Assembly: GCA_913054445.1 (NCBI GenBank)
Contig: CAJXIK010000072.1
Coordinates: forward strand, 1-9,036
Origin: an uncultured Bermanella sp.
GTDB taxonomy: Bacteria; Pseudomonadota; Gammaproteobacteria; Pseudomonadales; Oceanobacteraceae
Direction of reading: 5' to 3'
Length of the DNA: 9,036 nt
The notes below the pieces were generated by a model. The model had not been told where the DNA came from. It saw only the letters and a list, made by a program, of their open reading frames with translations, and made no database searches. Each line of letters starts with the position of its first letter. Within the stretch, counting starts at the first letter, position 1. Below, piece by piece: positions 1 through 6,477 of this stretch. A program made the position numbers and the translations under genes.

Positions 1-1
1 G

Positions 2-52
2 GCGGAAGCCTATCGTATCGCGGCCTTAAATGGTTTAAATCGGGTTTTTTAG
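2..52 (+). CDS. Possible C-terminal end of an upstream gene (partial, unidentified)
   Basis: The window opens inside a reading frame that runs from base 2 to a TAG at 50-52 and would encode AEAYRIAALNGLNRVF. The composition looks protein-like, but 16 residues are too few to name a family. The frame starting at base 1 is also open, to a TAG at 67-69, and its peptide (GGSLSYRGLKWFKSGFLEAQ...) looks less natural, so the choice of frame is a judgement. No function can be assigned. Both alternatives stop before the inverted repeat at 77-163. Confidence 0.3.
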   Translation, partial: AEAYRIAALNGLNRVF

Positions 53-76
53 AAGCTCAGCGGATTTAGATTAAAA

Positions 77-163
77 TTGGGTTTAGGGCTTTGCAGGAGC
101 AAAAGCCGATGGATGACCTCTTGTAAATAGAGCAGTGGCGACCTAAAAAAGCACTAAGCCCAA
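77..163. repeat. Imperfect 16-bp inverted repeat with a nested alternative hairpin
   Basis: The left arm TTGGGTTTAGGGCTTT (77-92) and right arm AAAGCACTAAGCCCAA (148-163) are complementary at 14 of 16 positions. One of the two mismatches would be a G-U pair in RNA. The arms enclose 55 nt. A compact competing hairpin shares part of the left arm: GGCTTTGC (87-94), loop AGGA, GCAAAAGCC (99-107), with a one-base bulge. No T-run follows either structure, so this is not a standard intrinsic terminator. It lies upstream of the predicted helicase promoter and so more likely belongs to the 3' end of the preceding transcript. Confidence 0.5.
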
Positions 164-259
164 CTTTGAGCAGGCAGATTACACAGATTGACCCTTGTGC
201 GTATTTTAATGCGATTGCCCAGCAGGGCAGTTGTCATGCCCTTTCTACTCAACATAAAG

Positions 260-268
260 TGCTATAAT
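260..268 (+). promoter_or_regulatory. Extended -10 promoter of the RhlE-like helicase gene
   Basis: TGCTATAAT matches the sigma-70 extended -10 consensus TGnTATAAT exactly, with the TATAAT at 263-268. No good -35 box sits 16-18 bp upstream, which is normal for extended -10 promoters. The predicted start of transcription is near 275, giving a leader of only about 25 nt before the ATG at 300. Confidence 0.65.
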
Positions 269-299
269 CCCCCTTTATTTGTCTGTCATGTGGTCCATC

Positions 300-1553
300 A
301 TGGGTTTCTCGTCCTTAGGTTTAAATCAAGATCTCGTTAAAACAGCCAAGCTGCTGGGCTATGATCAAGCCACCCCCATTCAGCTGGCCGCCATTCCTGT
401 CATCCTCAAAAGACAAGATGTCATGGCCCGTGCACAAACGGGCACCGGTAAAACCGCCGCCTTTGCCTTGCCCATCGTGCATAATTTGTGTGCACAACCC
501 CAAGATGCGGCGGCAGGCTCCCAGCCTAAGGTGCGCACGCTCGTGCTGACCCCCACCCGCGAATTGGCTCAGCAGGTCTTCAACAGCTTTAAAACATACG
601 CAAAAGGCAGCTCCCTCAAGATGGCCATCGCCTATGGCGGCGTGAGCCTAAGGCCACAGATGGCAGCACTTCAGCTGGGAGCCGATATTCTGGTGGCGAC
701 CCCAGGTCGGTTAATAGACTTGTTGTTTAAGGGGGCGGTGGACCTAAGTCATTTACAAAGTATTGTCTTCGATGAGGCCGACCGCATGCTCGACATGGGC
801 TTCATCACCGACATCAAGCGCATCCTTAAACGGGTGCCCAGTCAGCGTCAGACCCTGTTGTTCTCGGCCACCTTCGACGATGAAATATTTAAGTTAAGTA
901 AGACCCTGCTAAGCGATCCTGTGCTCATCGAGGTGGACAGCAGCAACACCGCGGCGGTGGAGGTGGAGCAAGTGGTGTACAACGTGGATGAAGATCGCAA
1001 GCGTGCGCTGCTGTCTTATCTTATAGGCTCTAAAAATTGGCAGCAGGTATTGATCTTCACTCGCACTAAGCAGGGGGCCGATCACCTGGCAAAAGAGATG
1101 GTTAAAGATGGTCTCAAGACTCTGGCCATTCACGGCGACAAATCTCAGGGAGCGCGCGAAAAGGCCTTGCAGGAATTCAAAGATGGCAACATCCGCGCCC
1201 TGGTAGCCACCGATGTGGCGGCCAGAGGCTTGGATATAGAGTCTTTAAAATATGTCATTAACTATGAATTGCCTTTTATTGCCGAAGACTACATTCACCG
1301 CATAGGGCGTACCGGTCGGGCGGGCAGCTCGGGGATCGCCATTTCTTTGCTCAGTGTGGATGAAACGTATCTTCTGGAGGAGGTCGAGGCCGTGTTGGGA
1401 GAGCGCCTGCCACAACAATGGTTCGCAGGCTTCGAGCCAGACCTCACCAAGCCCGCTACTAACACCCGCAAAAATTCTCGCAGCGCGCAGAAGCGTCGCC
1501 ATAAAGAGCGCGCGCTCGGCAAGCCAACCGGTAATCGGCGTCGCAGACCCTAG
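300..1553 (+). CDS. rhlE: DEAD-box ATP-dependent RNA helicase, RhlE group
   Basis: This is an ATP-dependent RNA-unwinding protein of the cytoplasm; RhlE-type helicases act in RNA remodelling, ribosome maturation and degradosome-linked turnover. All helicase motifs are intact in 417 residues: Q motif GYDQATPIQ (20-28), motif I AQTGTGKT (45-52), Ia PTREL (85-89), GG (113-114), Ib TPGR (134-137), II DEAD (158-161), III SAT (189-191), IV LIFTRT (251-256), V ATDVAARGLD (303-312) and VI HRIGRTGR (333-340). A short basic tail (about 389-417), rich in Arg and Lys, probably adds RNA affinity. The N-terminus MGFSSLGLNQD lines up with the MSFxSLGL start of RhlE proteins, which is why I chose ATG 300. 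ATG 288 is an in-frame alternative, and TTG 279 is unlikely because it lies almost at the predicted transcript start. No clear Shine-Dalgarno sequence precedes the start. The family is certain; the RhlE subgroup rests on recalled resemblance. Confidence 0.92.
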   Translation: MGFSSLGLNQDLVKTAKLLGYDQATPIQLAAIPVILKRQDVMARAQTGTGKTAAFALPIVHNLCAQPQDAAAGSQPKVRTLVLTPTRELAQQVFNSFKTYAKGSSLKMAIAYGGVSLRPQMAALQLGADILVATPGRLIDLLFKGAVDLSHLQSIVFDEADRMLDMGFITDIKRILKRVPSQRQTLLFSATFDDEIFKLSKTLLSDPVLIEVDSSNTAAVEVEQVVYNVDEDRKRALLSYLIGSKNWQQVLIFTRTKQGADHLAKEMVKDGLKTLAIHGDKSQGAREKALQEFKDGNIRALVATDVAARGLDIESLKYVINYELPFIAEDYIHRIGRTGRAGSSGIAISLLSVDETYLLEEVEAVLGERLPQQWFAGFEPDLTKPATNTRKNSRSAQKRRHKERALGKPTGNRRRRP

Positions 1554-1589
1554 CGCTTTATGGTGTGGGCCTGCACTCGGGGCCTACGG

Positions 1590-2156
1590 CTATGGGTTCA
1601 CCAGCTCGATATATTCGGCGGCAATGTTTTGCTGGCTATAGGCCATGCCCAACAGCTTTAAATAATCCATTCTGTCTGCCGTCATGGGGTCTATCTGCGG
1701 GGCCTGTAGGGCGTTATCCTGGTAAATTTTGTTTACGGCATCCAAATAATCGTTTTGCCCAGCCAGTAAAATGGCGGCCACGCCCACATCGGGTTGAATG
1801 GTGTTGTTCAGCTCGGCAGGCAGCTTGATGGCCAGCACCACGGGCGCTTCATCTTGGGCAAAATACTTATTTCTGGCGTGGCACGCTTGGCTCGCCCAGT
1901 AATATGCCAGCTCTTTACTCTGGGTTAAAAATACCGGGTCTTTGTTTTCTTTGTATGAGCCACCAATGGTGGTCATGGTATTCTTGGCTTTCTGATTTGA
2001 TTCGCTATCGCCAGATTGCTTGAGCCCCTGTCGTAGGATAGACGCCAATAATCCGCTGGCGGTGCCGTGATACCAGGTTTGGCTGCTGGCAAAGCCTGCC
2101 TGGGTGAGTATTTGCGCGGAATCTTTAAGGAAGGCGGGGGTAGCTGTGTCTGACAT
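1590..2156 (-). CDS. Uncharacterised small protein with ADP-ribosyltransferase-like motifs
   Basis: I do not recognise this 188-residue protein by name. It has no signal peptide or membrane segment, so it is probably cytoplasmic. Several features resemble the ADP-ribosyltransferase (PARP/KptA-like) fold. WYHGT (28-32) resembles the strand-1 His-Gly-[Ser/Thr] motif and is followed by a helix and SILRQGL (39-45). PVFLTQSKELAYYWA (74-88) resembles the PARP strand plus helix that carries the second catalytic position. VVLAIKLP (106-113) would be a core strand, and AEYIELV (180-186) resembles the final strand that carries the catalytic Glu in PARPs. Candidate NAD-contact residues are H30, the aromatic at F76 (Tyr in PARPs) or the nearby Y85/Y86, and E181. 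The Phe leaves the triad uncertain. The start is the first ATG of the frame, with no convincing ribosome binding site. The gene converges on the helicase, 36 bp apart, with no visible terminator between them. The ORF is well supported; the fold is inference. Confidence 0.75.
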   Translation of the reverse strand: MSDTATPAFLKDSAQILTQAGFASSQTWYHGTASGLLASILRQGLKQSGDSESNQKAKNTMTTIGGSYKENKDPVFLTQSKELAYYWASQACHARNKYFAQDEAPVVLAIKLPAELNNTIQPDVGVAAILLAGQNDYLDAVNKIYQDNALQAPQIDPMTADRMDYLKLLGMAYSQQNIAAEYIELVNP

Positions 2157-2226
2157 GATGATGCTCGGCTGTTGGCTGGCTGACCCAAGGCTCGCACTTA
2201 AGCTCGCATGGGTTTGACTAACCTGA

Positions 2227-2235
2227 ATTATACCA
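2227..2235 (-). promoter_or_regulatory. Extended -10 promoter of the ART-like gene
   Basis: On the minus strand these bases read TGGTATAAT, a perfect extended -10 element. The sequence 17 bp further upstream (minus-strand GCAACA, 2250-2255) matches only half of the -35 consensus. Transcription would start near 2220 and give a leader of about 64 nt before the ATG at 2156. Confidence 0.55.
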
Positions 2236-2393
2236 GTAATTAAAATGCTTGTTGCTGCTGCTGGGCTGGCCGCCGCTAATAGGCACTATACACAGGGCTT
2301 ATGGGCAACTCGTGCTGCACAGTCAATAATGCGCAGGTTTAGCTGGAAATTGTCTTGAAATGAGACCTAGCGGGGTAAATCTGCATACGCTAT

Positions 2394-2421
2394 TTGTGTA
2401 TTTGCAAAAAATTCGTATTAT
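2394..2421 (+). promoter_or_regulatory. Candidate sigma-70 promoter of pilU
   Basis: A -10-like TATTAT (2416-2421, five of six consensus bases) lies 16 bp after TTGTGT (2394-2399, three of six). Transcription would start near 2428, about 40 nt before the pilU ATG. AAGTGA (2457-2462), 6 nt before the ATG, is a weak ribosome binding site. This is the best candidate in the gap but not a strong one. Confidence 0.35.
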
Positions 2422-2468
2422 CTTGGCACTCGCTAAATTCTGATTTTATTAGCAATAAGTGATTTTAC

Positions 2469-3668
2469 ATGCCTCTTAAAAAATACCTGCAAATCCTCGC
2501 CAAACACGATGGCTCCGATCTTTATCTGAGCACCGGAGCGCCACCCAGTGCTAAGTTCCAAGGCACATTGAAAGCCTTGGGCCGTGAAGCGTTAAAACCT
2601 GGGCAAATAGCGCGCATGGTCGAGGGGGTCATGGACGACGACCAGAAAAAAGAGTTTGCCGACGAGATGGAATTAAACATGGCCATCAGCCTACCGGGCT
2701 GTGGTCGCTTTCGTTTGAATCTATTTCGTCAGCGTAACGAAGTGGCCCTAGTGGCGCGTAATATTGTGGCCGAGATCCCCAAGTTTGATGACCTAGGTTT
2801 GCCCACCGTGTTAACAGAGGTGATCATGGCCAAGCGCGGCTTGATATTGTTTGTGGGGGGCACGGGTTCGGGTAAGTCCACCTCGTTAGCCTCCTTGATT
2901 GACCATAGAAACACCCACTCGGCCGGTCACATTATTACCATCGAGGATCCCATCGAATTTGTACATAAACACAAAAAAAGCATAGTGAACCAACGCGAAA
3001 TAGGGGTGGACACCAAGAACTTCCAAGCCGCCCTAAAAAACACCCTGCGCCAGGCCCCAGATGTGATATTGATCGGTGAGATTCGTGACCGTGAAACCAT
3101 GGAGCATGCTCTAGCCTTCGCCGAAACTGGCCACTTGTCCATCTCCACTCTGCATGCCACCAATGCCAACCAGGCCCTAGATCGCATCATTAACTTTTTC
3201 CCAGAAGAGCGCCGCCATCAATTGTTGCAGGATCTCGGGTTAAACCTACAGGCCTTCATCTCACAGCGCCTTATTCCCACTATCGATAACAAGCGAGTGG
3301 CGGCGGTGGAGGTGTTGCTGGGCAATAAGACCATTCAAGAAATGATCAGTAAGGGAGATAGCGACGCCATTAAAGAGATCATGGCCAAGTCTGAAAACCT
3401 AGGCATGCAAACCTTCGATGCGGCATTATTCAAACTTTACAAGGCAGGCAAGATAACCCTAAAAGAAGCCATAAAGAATGCCGATTCAGAGGTGAACTTG
3501 AAGTTGCGCATTAAGCTGGCAGAGTCAGGAGAGGGCAAGACCGCGACGGGCTCCGTGACGGGCCTGTCACTGGAACAAACCCCAGAAGAGCAAGCCGCAG
3601 CAAAACGCATCGCCCAAGAGCAGGCTGAGTTAGATGAGTTAGATGAATTGGCAGGTAGACAGCCGTAA
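2469..3668 (+). CDS. pilU: Type IV pilus retraction ATPase, PilU type (PilT/PilU family)
   Basis: This is a hexameric cytoplasmic ATPase of the GspE/PilT family that works at the base of type IVa pili. PilU assists PilT in retraction and supports twitching and surface responses. The 399 residues show an N-terminal PAS-like domain (about 1-100, with GSDLYLSTGAPPS at 15-27), Walker A GGTGSGKST (130-138), an Asp box around IITIEDPIEF (155-164), Walker B with catalytic Glu in ILIGEIRD (200-207, E204), a His box STLHATNANQALDRI (226-240) and the conserved LGMQTFDAAL (311-320). The GHIITIEDPIEF and FAETGHL wording and overall length fit PilU better than PilT. The tail from about 352 is longer than usual and Glu/Ala/Gln-rich. 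No pilT lies beside it, although pilT-pilU tandems are common, so it may be a solitary paralogue. It has its own likely terminator. Confidence 0.9.
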   Translation: MPLKKYLQILAKHDGSDLYLSTGAPPSAKFQGTLKALGREALKPGQIARMVEGVMDDDQKKEFADEMELNMAISLPGCGRFRLNLFRQRNEVALVARNIVAEIPKFDDLGLPTVLTEVIMAKRGLILFVGGTGSGKSTSLASLIDHRNTHSAGHIITIEDPIEFVHKHKKSIVNQREIGVDTKNFQAALKNTLRQAPDVILIGEIRDRETMEHALAFAETGHLSISTLHATNANQALDRIINFFPEERRHQLLQDLGLNLQAFISQRLIPTIDNKRVAAVEVLLGNKTIQEMISKGDSDAIKEIMAKSENLGMQTFDAALFKLYKAGKITLKEAIKNADSEVNLKLRIKLAESGEGKTATGSVTGLSLEQTPEEQAAAKRIAQEQAELDELDELAGRQP

Positions 3669-3714
3669 CGAATCGCTTGAAGCAGGATTAATTAACCAGC
3701 CAAGCCCCTTGCCC

Positions 3715-3757
3715 AAACCCTAGTCTGAACTAACGTTTATATTAGGGTTTTTATTTT
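3715..3757 (+). terminator. Likely intrinsic terminator after pilU
   Basis: AAACCCTA (3715-3722) pairs perfectly with TAGGGTTT (3743-3750) around a 20-nt loop, and the right arm runs into a T-rich tract (TTTTTATTTT, 3748-3757). The large loop and the overlap of stem and T-tract make it weaker than a textbook terminator, so some read-through into the HDOD gene, which starts 14 nt later, is plausible. Confidence 0.55.
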
Positions 3758-3771
3758 GCGCTGGGGTAAGC

Positions 3772-4623
3772 ATGGAAATCGATGAAATCAGGCAGCGCCG
3801 TAGTGCCATACTAAGAACCCTCACCATTCCACCAGCATCGGCCGCCAGTGAGCAGCTGCTAGAGTTAGTCATGGATGATGATATAGACCTGCCCTCGCTG
3901 GCCCAGGCTATTCAGTCCGAACCCGGTATCACCGCCCGCATCGTCAGCATTGCCAATTCCGCCTTCTTTGCTTCTCCGTCAACCATACATACGGTCGAGC
4001 AGGCCATGGTGAAAGTGCTGGGCATACAGACCGTGCGCAGCCTGTGCATGGGTATGTTGATGGGCCCTAGGTTCAACACCCGAGCGTGTCCAGCATTTTC
4101 TTTGCAGGAATATTGGTGTCGTGCCCTAGCGGTGGCTCAGTCTTCATCTATGCTGGCCAAGTGTGTCCACAATATAGATGCACACAGCGTTTATCTCGCC
4201 GCCTTGTTGCACAGCATTGGCCAACTATTACAAATTCATCATTTTCCCACGGAAATGAATCAACTCCTGCCGAAACTTGACACACACAACAATCAAGCTC
4301 GTCTCGCTCAAGAGCGTGAATGGTTAGGAATAGACTCCTGCGAGGCGGGCAACTGGCTGGCCAAGCGTTGGCACTTGCCCATAGAAACCATCTTTGCTAT
4401 CGCGCACTTTCAAGACCCAGACTATCAAGGCGAGCACTGGCAGGTGGTGCGCATCATCGGGTTTGTGGTGCGTTTCTTTGAAGGCGAAGAGGGCATGGCA
4501 GCTGAAACTGCTAGGGTGTGTACGGCCTTAGACATTCCCCCTGACAAGATGCAGGCCCTGCAAGAAAATTTCACCGACATAGAGAGTTCGGTGGGGGTCT
4601 TGGCGGAGTTTTTAGCTCAATGA
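3772..4623 (+). CDS. HDOD-domain signalling protein
   Basis: HDOD domains are non-enzymatic relatives of HD phosphohydrolases and act as scaffolds in bacterial signal transduction, often beside kinases or c-di-GMP enzymes. The domain fills most of the 283 residues. Recognisable blocks are LAQAIQSEPGITARIVSIANSAF (within 43-65), TVEQAMVKVLGIQTVRSL (74-91), YLAALLHSIGQLL (141-153) and the C-terminal helices from LGIDSCEAGNWLAKRWHLP (185-203). Where catalytic HD proteins have LLHDxG, this protein has H147-S148, so the metal-binding Asp is missing, as expected for HDOD. It has no signal peptide, no membrane segment and no extra output domain. GGGG at 3763-3766 is a plausible ribosome binding site for ATG 3772. 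Its stop overlaps the kinase start, so the two are probably co-translated and functionally paired. No convincing own promoter fits after the pilU terminator. Confidence 0.88.
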   Translation: MEIDEIRQRRSAILRTLTIPPASAASEQLLELVMDDDIDLPSLAQAIQSEPGITARIVSIANSAFFASPSTIHTVEQAMVKVLGIQTVRSLCMGMLMGPRFNTRACPAFSLQEYWCRALAVAQSSSMLAKCVHNIDAHSVYLAALLHSIGQLLQIHHFPTEMNQLLPKLDTHNNQARLAQEREWLGIDSCEAGNWLAKRWHLPIETIFAIAHFQDPDYQGEHWQVVRIIGFVVRFFEGEEGMAAETARVCTALDIPPDKMQALQENFTDIESSVGVLAEFLAQ

Positions 4624-6341
4624 GTGATTCACAAAATAAGCCCATGGACCACGATGAATTAAGGTCGGCATTATATAGCTCTCTCAACGCCCTGAATCTA
4701 TTGGTGGAGTTTGGTCTCACCTCGCGCAATCGCACTCAGCTTATCCATGAGGCGTTACTCATTCTGGTGCGCGACGAGAAATTTGAATATTGCGCTTTTT
4801 ACCATGAAAAGGCACAGATGATTACCGTGGAATCTCAGGTCTCGGTGGATGAAGAATTTGCCCTAGCGCGGTGTGATGACCTGTTACCGCAACTCATCAG
4901 TGCCGAACAAGACAAGTTGCAACAACAGTTTTTATCCTTCAAGCACAGCGCCAAAGCCAACGGCATCCAACTAAGTAAGCTCACGGGCGATGGCTGCTAT
5001 ATGTTGTGCGCCAGCCTAGCTCCAGACAGTGGCCAGGGAGGTATGTTGGTGGCTTTTCACTATGATGAGCACTTCTTCGATGCTTGGCATGAGCGCACTC
5101 TCAGAATTTATTGTAAGACGCTACTGCAACTCTTAATCAGTCAGACCAGCCGCGTGGAAATGGAGAGGCTAGTGGCCGAGCGCACCATAGAGCTAAAGGT
5201 CGCCAATGAGGTATCCAAACGACACTCCCAGGCTAAGAGTGAATTCTTGGCCAGCATGAGTCATGAGATTCGCACTCCCATGAATTCAATACTGGGTTTT
5301 AGCCAGCTGTTGCAGGCGGACAGTAAACAGCCTTTAAGCAGTGAACAGGGTCAATACGTGCAGTTTATCCTCGACAGCGGGGCTCATCTACTGGACTTGA
5401 TCAACGATGTGCTGGACATGTCGAAAATTGAATCGGGTCTGTTAGAGCTCAATATGCAAACGCTGTCGTTGTCCAAATTTATCGACGATATATGCAACAT
5501 GTTTAAACTGCGCTGCATCAAAAAAGGCCTGCAATGGCGTCTCAAGTACGACATCGCCGATGGCCTGTATGTCACTATGGACGGCAAGAAGGTGCGTCAG
5601 GTGTTGCTAAATTTAATTTCCAACGCCATAAAATTTACCGAATCTGGTTTTGTGCAACTATCGGTGTTTGAAGTTTCCCGTCATCAATATCAATTTGAAG
5701 TGCTAGACACGGGGATGGGTCTGAGTGCCCCTGAGATACAAGAAATATTCAAGCCGTTTGTACAAGAAAAAGCGGGTGAACAATTCGGTGGCACCGGCCT
5801 CGGTTTGTCCATCGCACAGAAACATGTGCAACTCATGGGGGGGGAGATTAAGGTCACCTCGGAGCCAGATCAGGGGGCTTGTTTTAGTTTTAAGCTATCC
5901 CTGCTGGGAGAAAACAGCGAGCGTGTTCACCATGAAAAATTCTTAGGTAAACTGGCCGCAGGTCAGCATGTGGTGGCCCTAGTGGTAGACGACGAAAACA
6001 GTAATCGTCTGATCCTAGTTGAATTATTACAGGAGGCTGGCATAGAAGTGCACGAGGCCTGCGATGGTGAACAGGCCATGGCCTGCCTGCAAGATCAGCG
6101 GGTAGATATCATCTTCATGGACAACGAAATGCCCATCATGACGGGTCTAGAAGCCCTCGGGCACATCTTGAAAATGCCTCTTCAACCTAAGTGTGTCGCG
6201 GTATCGGCGGCGGTGCTAGAGGAAGATTACAAGCGCTATAAAGAAGCGGGCTTCGACGATGTGATTGCCAAACCCTTCGAATTTAGAACCGTTCTCGAAT
6301 GCCTCAGCAAGCAGTTAGGGGTCAGCTTTGAATATCTCTAG
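4620..6341 (+). CDS. Soluble hybrid sensor histidine kinase with C-terminal receiver domain
   Basis: This kinase autophosphorylates on His and passes the phosphate to its own receiver Asp. The 573 residues hold a GAF-like or otherwise unassigned sensory region (about 20-175), a coiled-coil linker (about 176-208), HisKA with the phospho-acceptor H215 in SHEIRTPMNSILGF, and a HATPase domain with N box NLISNAIKF (331-339), G1 LDTGMGLS (362-369) and G2 GGTGLGLSIA (390-399). The receiver follows (about 450-565), with acidic pair D457/D458 in VVDDEN, phospho-acceptor D501 in MDNEMP, S529 and K551. There are no membrane segments, so it senses a cytoplasmic signal or a partner. There is no HPt or DNA-binding domain, so any further relay needs a separate HPt protein. 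ATG 4620 overlaps the HDOD stop codon as ATGA. The N-terminal ligand is unknown. Confidence 0.92.
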   Translation: MSDSQNKPMDHDELRSALYSSLNALNLLVEFGLTSRNRTQLIHEALLILVRDEKFEYCAFYHEKAQMITVESQVSVDEEFALARCDDLLPQLISAEQDKLQQQFLSFKHSAKANGIQLSKLTGDGCYMLCASLAPDSGQGGMLVAFHYDEHFFDAWHERTLRIYCKTLLQLLISQTSRVEMERLVAERTIELKVANEVSKRHSQAKSEFLASMSHEIRTPMNSILGFSQLLQADSKQPLSSEQGQYVQFILDSGAHLLDLINDVLDMSKIESGLLELNMQTLSLSKFIDDICNMFKLRCIKKGLQWRLKYDIADGLYVTMDGKKVRQVLLNLISNAIKFTESGFVQLSVFEVSRHQYQFEVLDTGMGLSAPEIQEIFKPFVQEKAGEQFGGTGLGLSIAQKHVQLMGGEIKVTSEPDQGACFSFKLSLLGENSERVHHEKFLGKLAAGQHVVALVVDDENSNRLILVELLQEAGIEVHEACDGEQAMACLQDQRVDIIFMDNEMPIMTGLEALGHILKMPLQPKCVAVSAAVLEEDYKRYKEAGFDDVIAKPFEFRTVLECLSKQLGVSFEYL

Positions 6342-6477
6342 CCTTCATTCATGCCATTCTCTGCTGTGAACTTTGGCTATGCTGAAGGTGACAAACGGCC
6401 TGTGGCCATATGTAAATCTACTGCTAAACTTTGATTATGAGTCTATCCCGCTAATAACTTGTGAGCGTTAGCAGCCT

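Larger units (their letters stand above)
2157..2468. other. 312-bp intergenic region between two divergent genes
   Basis: This gap holds the minus-strand extended -10 promoter (2227-2235) and a weaker plus-strand promoter candidate (2394-2421). The part near 2251-2275 is GC-rich with repeated GCT triplets. The part from about 2390 onward is AT-rich and carries ATACG (2385-2389) and CGTAT (2414-2418) as short inverted arms around the plus-strand promoter. I see no convincing gene in it. Confidence 0.5.

Noticed and set aside
216..229. TGCCC-AGCA-GGGCA hairpin as a terminator of the upstream gene
   Set aside because: The stem is only 5 bp and no T-run follows.
231..236. TTGTCA as the -35 box of the helicase promoter
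   Set aside because: It is a good -35 sequence but 26 bp from the TATAAT, too far; the extended -10 explains the promoter better.
279..299. TTG 279 as the helicase start codon
   Set aside because: It lies only a few bases after the predicted transcription start and adds residues absent from RhlE proteins, whose N-terminus aligns with ATG 300.
1354..1828. Plus-strand open frames spanning the end of the helicase gene and the ART-like gene
   Set aside because: They are out of frame with the helicase or antisense to the ART-like gene, and their composition (rich in Pro, Arg, Ser and Cys) is not protein-like.
2245..2358. 37-codon open frame beginning MLVAAAGLAAANR
   Set aside because: It has no ribosome binding site, reflects a GCT-rich stretch and overlaps the minus-strand promoter region; there is no support that it is a gene.
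6425..6457. Flagellar sigma-28 (FliA) promoter before the chemoreceptor
   Set aside because: TAAACTTT and GCTAATAA resemble the two boxes, but the spacer is 17 bp instead of about 11.
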